Below are positions 43,183 through 51,748 of a stretch of DNA of 64,000 bases, in pieces. Numbering within the stretch: the first letter of the stretch is position 1; each line of letters opens with the position of its first letter. Below the pieces are notes generated by a model that did no database searches, had not been told where the DNA came from, and saw nothing but the letters and a program-made list of their open reading frames with translations. The position numbers and the translations under genes were made by a program. The stretch comes from Gemmatimonadota bacterium (GTDB lineage: Bacteria > Gemmatimonadota > Gemmatimonadetes > Longimicrobiales > Gaopeijiaceae), in the NCBI GenBank assembly GCA_028873845.1, contig JAPPNO010000123.1, positions 42,206-106,205 of the forward strand, written 5' to 3'.

Positions 43183-45498
43183 TCAATCGCCGGGAGCCGA
43201 CAGAATCCCTTCCGCCAACCGGCTCACCGCCCTGGGGTCGGCCTTCCCCCGTGTCCGGCGCATCACCTGTCCCACGAAGAACCCCAGCAGGCCGGTGCGG
43301 CCGTCCCTGAACGCGGCCGCCTTGTCGGGAAACTCCTCGACGAGGCCCTCCAGCATGTCGCGCAGCGTCCCCTCGTCGTCGATCTCCGCGAGGTCGGCTG
43401 CCGCCCGGGCTTCCTCTAACGAGCCTCCGCGCGTGAGCAGCGCGGCGAGGACCGTGCGGCCCTGACGGTGGGACAGGTCCTCCGAATCGACCGCGCGGAC
43501 CAGGTCGGCGAAAGCCACCGGTTCGAGCCGGGCCGCATCGGTCCGGTCGTCACTGCCGAGCAGCCTTGTGAAATCGTTCACAAGCCAGGCCGCGATCGAT
43601 GCCACCCCCTCGGGATAACGCGCCCGCGCGGCCTCGAAGAGCTCCATCGCGGTGGGTGACCGCACCAGGCTTGCCGCGGCCGCCGCACTGACGCCGAGCG
43701 ATCGCAGGTCCCGGAACCGGCGTCTCTCCTCGTCGGAGGCGAGTGTCTCCTCGGGCGAGAGAGGGCGCCGGATGGTCCCGCCGTCATCCCCATCGGGCCG
43801 TTCCGGGTCGGAAGCGCGGGGTCCGTCGATCCCCGGCGACCGCCTGCGCAAACGCGCGCCCCAGCTGTCCCGCATGGTGACGGTCCGGTTGAAGACGAGC
43901 CGGTCCTCCCCCGAATCCACGGGATCGGAGAAGAAGTACCCGTGCCGTTCGAACTGGTAGTGTGTGCCCGGAGGCGTTCCGGCCACCCCCGGCTCCACCA
44001 GCGCGCTCGCCACAATCCGCTCCGAATCGGGGTTCAGCGCCCCGACGATGTCGTCGGAGGGCGGCTCCGGCACCGCGAACATCCGGTCGATGAGACGCAC
44101 CTCCGCACGCACCGCCCGATCCGCCTTCAACCAGTGGATGATCCCCCGCACACGGCGTCCCTGCGGGGCCAGACCGCCCCGGGTCGCGGGGTCGAACGAG
44201 CAGCGCAGCTCGGTCACCCGGCCCGCCTCGTCCTTCACCACCGTGTCACACCGGATCGTACACGCGTACTTGAGCCGGACCTCGCCACCCGGCACCAGCC
44301 GGTGGAATCCCGGCGGCGGCTCCTCCGCGAAGTCCTCCCGATCGATCCGGATCTCCCTCCCGAACGGTAGTTCCCGCGTCCCCGACCCCGCCGCATCGCC
44401 CGGCATGCGCGGCGCGCTGAAGATCTCCTCACGCCCGGCCGGATAGTTCGTCAGCACCACCTTCAGCGGATCCAGCACGCAGAAGGCCCTGGGCGCCCGC
44501 CGGTTCAGATCGTCGCGCACCGCGAATTCGAACTTGCCGAAGTCCACGCGCGACTGGGTGCGCGCGACCCCCACCATGTCGCACAGCTTCCGAATCGCCT
44601 CCGGCGTGACGCCGCGCCGCCGGAGCCCCGCCAGCGTGGGCATGCGCGGGTCGTCCCAGCCCCGCATGTGCCCGGTCCGCACCAGCTCCTTCAGCTTGCG
44701 CTTGCTGGTGATCACGTAGTCGAGGACCAGGGGGGCGAACTCGGTCTGCTCGGGGCGGGGGACCGGCGCGTCGACGTGCACCAGGAGCCAGTCGTAGATC
44801 TCGCGGTTGTTCTCGAACTCGAGGGTGCAGAGGGAATGGGTGATCCGCTCCACCGAGTCGGACAGACAGTGCGCGAAGTCGTACATCGGATAGATCGGCC
44901 AGTCGTCGCCCTGCCGGTAGTGATGCGAGTGGCGGATGCGGTAGAGCAGGGGATCGCGCATGATCATGTTGCGGTGGGCCATGTCGATCTTCGCCCTGAG
45001 CACATGGCTCCCGTCTGGGAACTCGCCGGCGCGCATGCGCTGGAAGAGGTCGCGGTTCTCCTCACGGGACCGGTCCCGGTACGGGCTGTTGATGCCAGGC
45101 GTCGTCACGCTGCCGCGCCGCTCCCGGATCTCCTCCTCGGTCGACGAATCCACGTAGGCGAGCCCCTTGTCGACGAGCACCAGCGCGTATCGGTACAGCT
45201 GCTCGAAGTAGTCCGACGCGTGGTAGAGGTGTTCCTCCCAGTCGAAGCCGAGCCAGCGGATGTCCCGCTTCATGGCCTCGACGAACTCGGCCTTCTCGGT
45301 GTCGGGATTGGTGTCGTCGAGGCGGAGGTGACAGATACCCCCGGCGTGCTCCGCGGCGAGCCCGAAGTTGAGGCAGATCGACTTGGCGTGGCCGATGTGC
45401 AGGAAGCCGTTGGGCTCGGGGGGGAAGCGGGTGACGACGCGGCCGTCGTACTTCCCGGTCTTCAGGTCCCGCGAAATCATGCTTCGGATGAAGTCCAT
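43183..45498 (-). CDS. glnS: Glutaminyl-tRNA synthetase with C-terminal GatB/YqeY-like domain
   Basis: 771 aa from the ATG at 45498; the in-frame extension to 45717 is not GlnRS-like. It attaches glutamine to tRNA-Gln. The HIGH motif is at residues 34-37 (PPEPNGFLHIGHAKS), LRLDDTNP follows, and the KMSKS equivalent is ITSKRKL. The anticodon-binding beta-barrels extend to about 560. About 200 further residues (ETLASDEERRRFRDLRSLGV... LEEARAAADLAEIDDEG... FFVGQVMRRTRGKADPRAV) match the GatB/YqeY tail known from Deinococcus GlnRS, which helps tRNA binding. Presence of GlnRS means the GatCAB route is not the only way to Gln-tRNA here. Confidence 0.96.
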   Translation of the reverse strand: MDFIRSMISRDLKTGKYDGRVVTRFPPEPNGFLHIGHAKSICLNFGLAAEHAGGICHLRLDDTNPDTEKAEFVEAMKRDIRWLGFDWEEHLYHASDYFEQLYRYALVLVDKGLAYVDSSTEEEIRERRGSVTTPGINSPYRDRSREENRDLFQRMRAGEFPDGSHVLRAKIDMAHRNMIMRDPLLYRIRHSHHYRQGDDWPIYPMYDFAHCLSDSVERITHSLCTLEFENNREIYDWLLVHVDAPVPRPEQTEFAPLVLDYVITSKRKLKELVRTGHMRGWDDPRMPTLAGLRRRGVTPEAIRKLCDMVGVARTQSRVDFGKFEFAVRDDLNRRAPRAFCVLDPLKVVLTNYPAGREEIFSAPRMPGDAAGSGTRELPFGREIRIDREDFAEEPPPGFHRLVPGGEVRLKYACTIRCDTVVKDEAGRVTELRCSFDPATRGGLAPQGRRVRGIIHWLKADRAVRAEVRLIDRMFAVPEPPSDDIVGALNPDSERIVASALVEPGVAGTPPGTHYQFERHGYFFSDPVDSGEDRLVFNRTVTMRDSWGARLRRRSPGIDGPRASDPERPDGDDGGTIRRPLSPEETLASDEERRRFRDLRSLGVSAAAAASLVRSPTAMELFEAARARYPEGVASIAAWLVNDFTRLLGSDDRTDAARLEPVAFADLVRAVDSEDLSHRQGRTVLAALLTRGGSLEEARAAADLAEIDDEGTLRDMLEGLVEEFPDKAAAFRDGRTGLLGFFVGQVMRRTRGKADPRAVSRLAEGILSAPGD

Positions 45499-45698
45499 CG
45501 TCGCGCCTGGTCGGATTGGAACGCTCCTGGGAACGCCCGAAAAAATAACCGAACCGGGCTGGGTCCCGCAGGCGGATCCCTGTCGGGGCCAACGGGCGGG
45601 CGTTCGAAGCTGCCGGGGCGTGGCGGCGCGGCAGCGAAGGCCGCACCTGACGACCGCATGGTCCGCATGGTCCGCGCATCCGCACGGTCCGCGCAGTG

Positions 45699-45727
45699 TT
45701 GATTTTTCACCGCCCATCGCGTATCTT
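45699..45727 (+). promoter_or_regulatory. Sigma-70-like promoter of blaI-blaR1 operon
   Basis: -35 TTGATT at 45699-45704 and -10 TATCTT at 45722-45727 with a 17-nt spacer. It is 64 nt upstream of the BlaI-type start, in the gap shared with divergent glnS. No clear TACA-N-TGTA operator is seen nearby. Confidence 0.5.
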
Positions 45728-45791
45728 CACCCGGAACGAGCGTCGAATCCCCTCGACCGCATCCCGTCCACTCCAGACAGGCGGAACAACA

Positions 45792-46173
45792 ATGGCCGAG
45801 ATGCCACCGCTCAGCCGGCGAGAGCGACAGGTCATGGACATCATCCACGAACTGGGTGGAGCGACCGCGGTACAGATCCGCGAGCGCATGTCCGATCCGC
45901 CCACGGACTCCGCCGTCCGGTCCGTGCTGCGGATTCTCGTCCGGAAGGGCCACCTGGCGAAGGAGTACCGCCCCCCGCTACGTCTACTCGCCGCGCATTC
46001 CGGCCCGCGCGGCGCGGCGCAGCGCGATGAGGCACGTCCTCAAGACCTTCTTTGGTGGTTCGGTGGAAGTAGCCGTGGCTACGCTGATCACACTGGAGGA
46101 GGGCCCGCTCGACGACGACGAGCGTGAACGCATCATGGCGATGATCGCGAAGGCTTCGGAGGAAGGACGATGA
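45792..46173 (+). pseudogene. BlaI/MecI-type repressor, frameshifted
   Basis: The frame from ATG 45792 encodes the winged-helix half of a BlaI-family repressor: PPLSRRERQVMDIIHELGGA, then DSAVRSVLRILVRKGHLAKEYR. It then loses homology at a C6 run (45971-45976). Removing one C continues the family sequence (YVYSPRIPARAARRSAMRHV, FFGGSVEVAVATLI, and a C-terminal GPLDDDERERIMAMIAKA). The restored protein has about 126 aa, the usual size. Its stop overlaps the ATG of the M56 sensor (ATGA), the classical blaI-blaR1 order. BlaI represses its own operon until the sensor cleaves it. If the lesion is real, the operon may be constitutive. Confidence 0.85.
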
Positions 46174-48917
46174 CGGACTTCCAGTGGATGGCCGAATCGG
46201 CGCCGCTCCCCGGCTTCGTGATCCGGGCGACGGTGGTGCTGGCGACGGGAATCGCCCTTGCCTGGCTCATGCGGAGGAGGTCGGCCCGGCTGCGCCATCG
46301 CCTTTGGACCGCGACTCTGCTCCTCCTCCTGCTTCTGCCCGTGCTGGCTTTCTGGGCTCCCCAATGGGAAATGCCTCTGCTTCCAGAGGCAACGCGTCCG
46401 GCCGCGGAGGCGGAGGCCATGGGGTTGCCGGGCCCCTCGCCCGCGGAGTTTGCGCCGGCATCGCCTTCCGGGGTGGGCGCCACGACGCCTCCACCTTCCG
46501 ACATCCCGCTGATGGCACCGGAGTCTTCAGACCTGGGCGACAGGGCCGCGATCGCCGCGCCGCGTGAAGTCGTGGCGGGACCGGCCTCGGGAGCGGACCC
46601 GGAGTCCGCCGGCGCACGGAGCGCGGAGTTCGAATACGCCTCACCAGCGGCGAGGGGATACGCGTCAGAGCCCGCCGCCCCGCGCGGTGAAGGGCCCATC
46701 GCTCCTTCGAGTCCACGCGCGCAGTTCCTGCTGCTATGGGCGGTCGGGTGCCTGGGCGGCCTGGTGTCTCTTGCCGTCGGTCACCTCCGCTTCCGCACCC
46801 TGGTTCGGCGGGCGCATCCGCTCGAGGACCCACACTGGATCGGCGACCTGCGAGCCGTCGGATCCCGGCTTGGCCTCCGCCGAGACGTGCGGCTCTACGT
46901 GACCGAGGCTGCCGGAACGCCGATGACCGGGGGCTTTCGCAGCGCGGTGGTCCTCCTCCCCGCGTCTTCGGCGGCGTGGGAACCGGAGCGAAGGACGGTG
47001 GTGCTGATGCACGAATTGGTACACGTCCGCCAGACCGATGCGCTCCGCCAGCTGCTGAGCGGGATCGTGCTCTCGCTCTACTGGTTCCACCCGCTCGGCT
47101 GGATCGCCTCCAGGCTGGCGGCGGCCAGCCGCGAGGAGGCGTGCGACGAGCGGGTTCTGGAACTCGGCCCGCGGCCTTCGGAGTACGCGCGGCACCTCAT
47201 GTCCCTGGCCACGGGGACCACCACCTCACGCCTCCCCGTCGCCGCCCTCTCCATGGCACGGCAATCCCTTTCACGACTGGAGAGAAGAATCATGGCCATA
47301 CTCCGACCTCGCCGTCCGCGCACCAGCGCACTCGTCTCCGGCGCGCTCCTGGCGGTGGCCGGCCTGCTGGGACTGTCCACGGCCATCGCCCACCCGGTTC
47401 CCAGGGAACAGGCCGACACCCCTGACATCCAGGCCCACCAACCCTCCTCTCAAGAGACCGGCGAGGAGAAGCCGGCCGCTGCCGTCGCTGCGCAGCCCGA
47501 GGTGCAGGACTTCGGTTCCACGCACGCGGAGACCGCCGACAGCCCTGCTCGGGTGGCCACCGTCGTGGGAGCCGAGGCTTCCGGGAATGACGAGCTGCGG
47601 TCGGACATCGGGGGCATGGCTTCGATCGCCGGAGTGGTCGAGGCTGGAGGAAGCGCGCGCTCCGCTTCGCCGGGCATCGTCGCCGCCGGGTACGACCCGA
47701 CCACGCCACGGCCCGTGGATTTGCAGGAGTTCAGTTGCGATCCAGCGTCCGCAGGCCGGGAAGAGACCGGAGACCCGGCCCCGGTAACCTCCGTCGTCCC
47801 CGTCTTCAACGCCCGGACTGTGCGTATCGCGGGTATCATGCGGCAGGGTGAGGACCTGTTTGCCCTTACATCCGTCGAAGAGGTGCAACTCTGCATGCGC
47901 GTGCACGGCGAAGTGGATCTCGGAACCGACGGGATCCCGACCATCGCCGAGGACGGCTGGATCCTCCTCCAATCCGAACGTGAGAAGCTCCATCGACTGG
48001 TCATGCGGCCGGTGACCCGGCGGCCGGGCGAAGTCGGTGTGGAACACTGGTGGAGCGTGGGACGTGAGAATCGGCCCTTCGACGAACCGGCCCGGCAGTG
48101 GCGGGACGGGATGCTCACCGTGCTCAGAGGCCTCATCGAGATCGATCGGATCTCTCGTGAGGAATCGGAGCTTGAGCGCCGGGTATCGCGCCGTCCGGCT
48201 GGCTCTGACCGCGGCGTCGTCGCGGGCCTCCAGCGCCAGGTTGCGTATCGCCGGAGCGTCGTCGCGGACCTGCTGGACGAGATCTCGTACCACCAGGAGG
48301 TACTGGCGGGCATGCGCGGCGAGATCGCCTACCACCGCGGGGTCGTCTCCGGGATGCGCGCCGAGATCGCCATGCACCGAGCCCGGGTCGCGGCGTTTCA
48401 GGAGGTAAAGGCCGCATACGAGGCCGAGATCACCGCAATCATCCCCCGCCTGAAGACCGCGGCATCGTCCGAGAGGGACTCCATCGACCGGAGCATCAAG
48501 TCCTGGGAGGAGCGCATCAAGGAGATCGAGGCGCAGATCTCGGCGTACGGCCTCTACGGGAAGGTCCGGAAGGTCGAGGACAGGATCAAGCACTACGGTC
48601 TTGATGGGAGAGTGCGGACGATCGAAGACCGGATCGCGGCCTATGAGGACGACGCCGGCCTCCAGAAAACCGAAGCGGAAATCCAGGCGGAGACCGCGCG
48701 CCTCGACGAGGTGACCCGTCACACCGAGCAGGCGATCATGGCGCGGGAGGCGCGGATCCGGGATACGGGGCGGGGTATTGCCGCGTCCACCGGCGGGGAC
48801 CTGGAGGTCGCGAGGCTGGAACGGCAGCTTCGGGATCTCAATGCCGGCCGAACGGCGATCGAGCGGTCGATCGACGAGGCGGGCGAGAAGCTGATCGAGC
48901 TGATGCGGAGGCTCTGA
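46170..48917 (+). CDS. BlaR1-like M56 metallopeptidase with C-terminal coiled-coil repeats
   Basis: 915 aa. Membrane helices are at about 8-28, 38-58 and 188-206, with another at about 390-410. The M56 zinc site is HELVH (H281, E282, H285), followed by SREEACDERVLELGP carrying the third ligand region. A BlaR1 protein would then have a penicillin-binding sensor; instead about 500 residues follow. A low-complexity part is followed by a coiled coil with four 14-residue repeats (684-739) and three 16-residue repeats (793-840). It is expected to cleave the BlaI-type repressor upon an envelope signal. It is coupled to that gene by ATGA. Confidence 0.88.
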   Translation: MTDFQWMAESAPLPGFVIRATVVLATGIALAWLMRRRSARLRHRLWTATLLLLLLLPVLAFWAPQWEMPLLPEATRPAAEAEAMGLPGPSPAEFAPASPSGVGATTPPPSDIPLMAPESSDLGDRAAIAAPREVVAGPASGADPESAGARSAEFEYASPAARGYASEPAAPRGEGPIAPSSPRAQFLLLWAVGCLGGLVSLAVGHLRFRTLVRRAHPLEDPHWIGDLRAVGSRLGLRRDVRLYVTEAAGTPMTGGFRSAVVLLPASSAAWEPERRTVVLMHELVHVRQTDALRQLLSGIVLSLYWFHPLGWIASRLAAASREEACDERVLELGPRPSEYARHLMSLATGTTTSRLPVAALSMARQSLSRLERRIMAILRPRRPRTSALVSGALLAVAGLLGLSTAIAHPVPREQADTPDIQAHQPSSQETGEEKPAAAVAAQPEVQDFGSTHAETADSPARVATVVGAEASGNDELRSDIGGMASIAGVVEAGGSARSASPGIVAAGYDPTTPRPVDLQEFSCDPASAGREETGDPAPVTSVVPVFNARTVRIAGIMRQGEDLFALTSVEEVQLCMRVHGEVDLGTDGIPTIAEDGWILLQSEREKLHRLVMRPVTRRPGEVGVEHWWSVGRENRPFDEPARQWRDGMLTVLRGLIEIDRISREESELERRVSRRPAGSDRGVVAGLQRQVAYRRSVVADLLDEISYHQEVLAGMRGEIAYHRGVVSGMRAEIAMHRARVAAFQEVKAAYEAEITAIIPRLKTAASSERDSIDRSIKSWEERIKEIEAQISAYGLYGKVRKVEDRIKHYGLDGRVRTIEDRIAAYEDDAGLQKTEAEIQAETARLDEVTRHTEQAIMAREARIRDTGRGIAASTGGDLEVARLERQLRDLNAGRTAIERSIDEAGEKLIELMRRL
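48219..48386 (+). repeat. Four 14-codon coiled-coil repeats in the M56 sensor
   Basis: Residues 684-739 read as VAGLQRQVAYRRSV, VADLLDEISYHQEV, LAGMRGEIAYHRGV and VSGMRAEIAMHRAR. Each is two heptads with a Tyr/Met-His/Arg step at the same place. DNA copies have diverged, so the repeat is kept at protein level. Confidence 0.8.
48546..48689 (+). repeat. Three 16-codon repeats in the M56 sensor
   Basis: Residues 793-840 read as YGLYGKVRKVEDRIKH, YGLDGRVRTIEDRIAA and YEDDAGLQKTEAEIQA. The first two are close copies; the third is weaker. Confidence 0.75.
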
Positions 48918-49035
48918 CGAGGGAGCCGGCGGCGAGTGAACGGCCGCGACCGCCGCCCCGACGCGGCTCGACCTGCACATATGCTCATATACTCATAAAC
49001 CCATACGCACGGCTGGGGAGCGAGTAATCCACGCA

Positions 49036-49048
49036 TGACATTTTGTAA
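49036..49048. promoter_or_regulatory. TGACA-N3-TGTAA dyad before GGT gene 2
   Basis: TGACATTTTGTAA with the same half-sites and spacer as the dyad before GGT gene 1. A TTTACA lies 7 nt downstream at 49056-49061. It is 127 nt before the start at 49176, in a 258-nt gap with no gene. Confidence 0.5.
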
Positions 49049-49175
49049 AGCCGGGTTTACAGTCTGGTGAACCGCTGGCGCTGAAATGGGCTTGCTGGTA
49101 GGCTACAAACCGATTCCACCGGCACCGCCATCGCCCGCGGAGCCCTGGACAGTACACGAACCCGGAGCCCGGCCC

Positions 49176-51032
49176 ATGCCCTACCGATGCACCCTCTCCC
49201 GCACCATCCTCCTCCTCGGCGCCCTCACCACCGCCCTCGCCACCCCGGCCACCGCCCAGCGCACCCAGAAGCCCGTCCTTCACGGCAAGGACTGGATGGC
49301 GATCACCGGCAAGCCCCTCGGCGCCACCGCCGGCGCCATGATGTTCCTCAAGGGCGGCAACGCCGTCGACGCCGCGGCCGCCATGCTCGGCGCCACCGCC
49401 ACCATGTGGGACGTGCTCGGCTGGGGCGGCGAGACCCAGGCGCTCATCTACAACCCCGGGACCGGCAAGGTGATCGGGATCAACGCGCTCGGGGTCGCGC
49501 CCACCGGGGCCACGCCGGAGTTCTTCCACGAACGGGACATGGACATCCCGCCCGCGTACGGCCCACTGGCCGCGGTCACCCCCGGCACCCCCGGCGGCCT
49601 CATGGTCATGGTGGCCGAGTACGGCCGCCTCAGCCTGGCCGAAGTCCTCGCCCCCTCGATCGACATGGCGCGCGGCTACCCCATCGAGGCGCAGGCGGCC
49701 GACGCGCTCGAGCGCGAGAAGGAGCGCCTGGCCGGGTGGCCGTACTCCAAGGAGATCTTCCTCCCCCACTTCGGCGAGGAACGCGCCGCCCCCAGCCCCG
49801 GCGAGATCTTCGTCCAGGAGGACCTCGCGCGCACCCTCGAGAAGCTCGTCGAGGCCGAGGCCGAAGCCCTCGCGGCCGGCGCCTCGCGCAAGGAGGCCAT
49901 CATGGCCGCGTACGACCGCTTCTACCGCGGCGACATCGCCGAGGAGTTCGTGCGCGGCTCGCAGGAGCAGGGCGGTCTCCACACCATGGAGGACCTGGAC
50001 AGCTGGCAGGTCCACCTGGAGGAGCCCGTCACCACCTCCTACAAGGGCATCGACGTCTACAAGCTGACCACCTGGGTCCAGGGCCCCGTCCTCCTCCAGG
50101 CGCTCAACATCCTCGAAGGGCTGGACGTGGCCGCGATGGGCTACAACTCCACCCGCTACATCCACGCCGTCTACCAGGCCATGAACCTGGCCTTCGCCGA
50201 CCGCGACTTCTACTACGGCGACCCCTACTATCCTCCCGAGGAGCCGATCGCGGGGCTGCTGTCGAAGGACTACGCGGCCGCGCGCGCCGCTGAAATCGAC
50301 TGGGAGGAGAACAATCCCGATGTCCTCCCCGGCGACCCCTATCCCTTCCAGAACGGCACTAACCCCTTCCTCCACCTGATCGAAACATGGAACGCGGAGC
50401 CGGTCGCAACCCCCGACCCCTCCGGAATGAGCCCCGACGAAGCCTTCTACGCCGGCACCACCTCCATCCAGGCGGCCGACGCCGACGGCTGGGTCGTGTC
50501 GATCACCCCGTCCGGCGGCTGGATCCCGGCCGTCATCGCGGGCAGAACCGGGATCGGCATGAGCCAGCGCATGCAGAGCTTCGTTCTCGACGAGCGCGCA
50601 GGTCCCTACAACGTGGTCGAGCCCGGCAAGCGTCCCCGCGCCACTCTCACCCCCTCGCTCGCCCTCAAGGACGGAAAGCCCTTCCTCTCCTTTGCGGTGC
50701 AGGGGGGCGACGGGCAGGACCAGAACCTGCTACAGTTCTTCCTGAACGTGGTCGAGTTCGACATGAACGTTCAGCAGGCGGCCGAGGCGGCCAACTTCAA
50801 CAGCTACCAGATGCGCAGCTCCTTCGGCGCGCACGAATCGCAGCCGGGACGCCTCCTCCTCAACGACGGCGTGTCCGCCTGGGTCCGCGCCGAACTCCGC
50901 GAGATGGGATACGACCTCACCTTCTCCGCCCGCACCTCCGGCCCCATCAACGCGATCTTCTTCGACGCCGTGACCGGCACGATGTGGGGCGGTTCCAGCA
51001 ACCACGGCGAGGACTACGGCATCGCATGGTGA
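49176..51032 (+). CDS. Gamma-glutamyltransferase-family protein 2
   Basis: 618 aa from the ATG at 49176. The signal peptide ends ATPATAQ, so it is periplasmic without a lipobox. It has the GGT fold: LKGGNAVDAAAAMLGATATM, LGWGGETQALIYNP, GPLAAVTPGTPGG and a late FAVQGGDGQDQNLLQFFLNV. The autoprocessing Thr is present (T428 in GTTSIQAADADG), but the usual His of TTHYSV is Ser here, and the following VVSITPSGG differs from VSVTYTLN. It may therefore be a branched GGT-like acylase with different donor use. Its stop overlaps the hydrolase start. The dyad upstream matches that of GGT 1. Confidence 0.9.
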   Translation: MPYRCTLSRTILLLGALTTALATPATAQRTQKPVLHGKDWMAITGKPLGATAGAMMFLKGGNAVDAAAAMLGATATMWDVLGWGGETQALIYNPGTGKVIGINALGVAPTGATPEFFHERDMDIPPAYGPLAAVTPGTPGGLMVMVAEYGRLSLAEVLAPSIDMARGYPIEAQAADALEREKERLAGWPYSKEIFLPHFGEERAAPSPGEIFVQEDLARTLEKLVEAEAEALAAGASRKEAIMAAYDRFYRGDIAEEFVRGSQEQGGLHTMEDLDSWQVHLEEPVTTSYKGIDVYKLTTWVQGPVLLQALNILEGLDVAAMGYNSTRYIHAVYQAMNLAFADRDFYYGDPYYPPEEPIAGLLSKDYAAARAAEIDWEENNPDVLPGDPYPFQNGTNPFLHLIETWNAEPVATPDPSGMSPDEAFYAGTTSIQAADADGWVVSITPSGGWIPAVIAGRTGIGMSQRMQSFVLDERAGPYNVVEPGKRPRATLTPSLALKDGKPFLSFAVQGGDGQDQNLLQFFLNVVEFDMNVQQAAEAANFNSYQMRSSFGAHESQPGRLLLNDGVSAWVRAELREMGYDLTFSARTSGPINAIFFDAVTGTMWGGSSNHGEDYGIAW

Positions 51033-51748
51033 TCGAGGGGAAGGGCCACACCCCCGTCTCGGGGCTTCTGACCGAGGCGCGGTCCCCCGCGTGCCTCCTG
51101 GTCCTCGGACACGGAGCCGGCGCGCCCATGACCCATCCGTGGATGGAGGCGGCGGCCGAGGCGCTGGCGGGAGAGGGGATCTCCACGCTGCGCTACAACT
51201 TCCGGTACGCGGAGGCGGGACGGAAGCGTCCCGATCACCTCCGCCGGCTTCTCGCGGTGGTGGCCTCGGCGTTGCGCGCTGGAGAGGAGTGCGCGAATGG
51301 GCTGCCTCTCTTCGCGGGTGGGAAGTCGATGGGTGGGAGAATGAGTTCCACGCTGGTGGCGGAGCGGGCGCGGGCGGCGGCGCTCGTCGGTGCGGCCGCG
51401 ATCGGCCGCCCGCAAGCGGGCGACGCCGAGTGCCCGGCGGGGCTGGTCTTCCTCGGCTTCCCCCTCCACGCACCGGGACGCCGCGAGAGCGCGCGCGGCG
51501 ACCACCTCATGCACGTCCCCTGTCCGATGCTCTTCCACCAGGGCACGCGCGACCGTCTCGCCGACCTGGAGCTGCTCCGGCCCCTCCTGGAGCGGGTCGG
51601 GCCGCACGCCACGCTGCACGTTCTGGAGGGGGGCGATCACTCGCTCAAGATGCTGAAGCGACTGGGGCGGACGCAGGAGGATGTCCTCGCGGAGGTCGCG
51701 CGGGTCACGCGGAGTTGGGTGGATGCGGTGACCTCCGCCTCCCCATGA
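51026..51748 (+). CDS. Alpha/beta hydrolase (dienelactone hydrolase/KANL3-like)
   Basis: 240 aa from the ATG at 51026 overlapping the GGT-family stop by 7 nt; a GTG at 51029 is also possible. No signal peptide is seen. LVLGHGAGAPMTHPWME is the oxyanion region of the KANL3/Tex30 subgroup. GGKSMGGRM holds the nucleophile S101, GTRDRLAD the Asp, and GGDHSLK the His. The substrate is unknown. Its stop overlaps the next gene (ATGA), so three genes are translated as a unit. Confidence 0.9.
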   Translation: MVIEGKGHTPVSGLLTEARSPACLLVLGHGAGAPMTHPWMEAAAEALAGEGISTLRYNFRYAEAGRKRPDHLRRLLAVVASALRAGEECANGLPLFAGGKSMGGRMSSTLVAERARAAALVGAAAIGRPQAGDAECPAGLVFLGFPLHAPGRRESARGDHLMHVPCPMLFHQGTRDRLADLELLRPLLERVGPHATLHVLEGGDHSLKMLKRLGRTQEDVLAEVARVTRSWVDAVTSASP

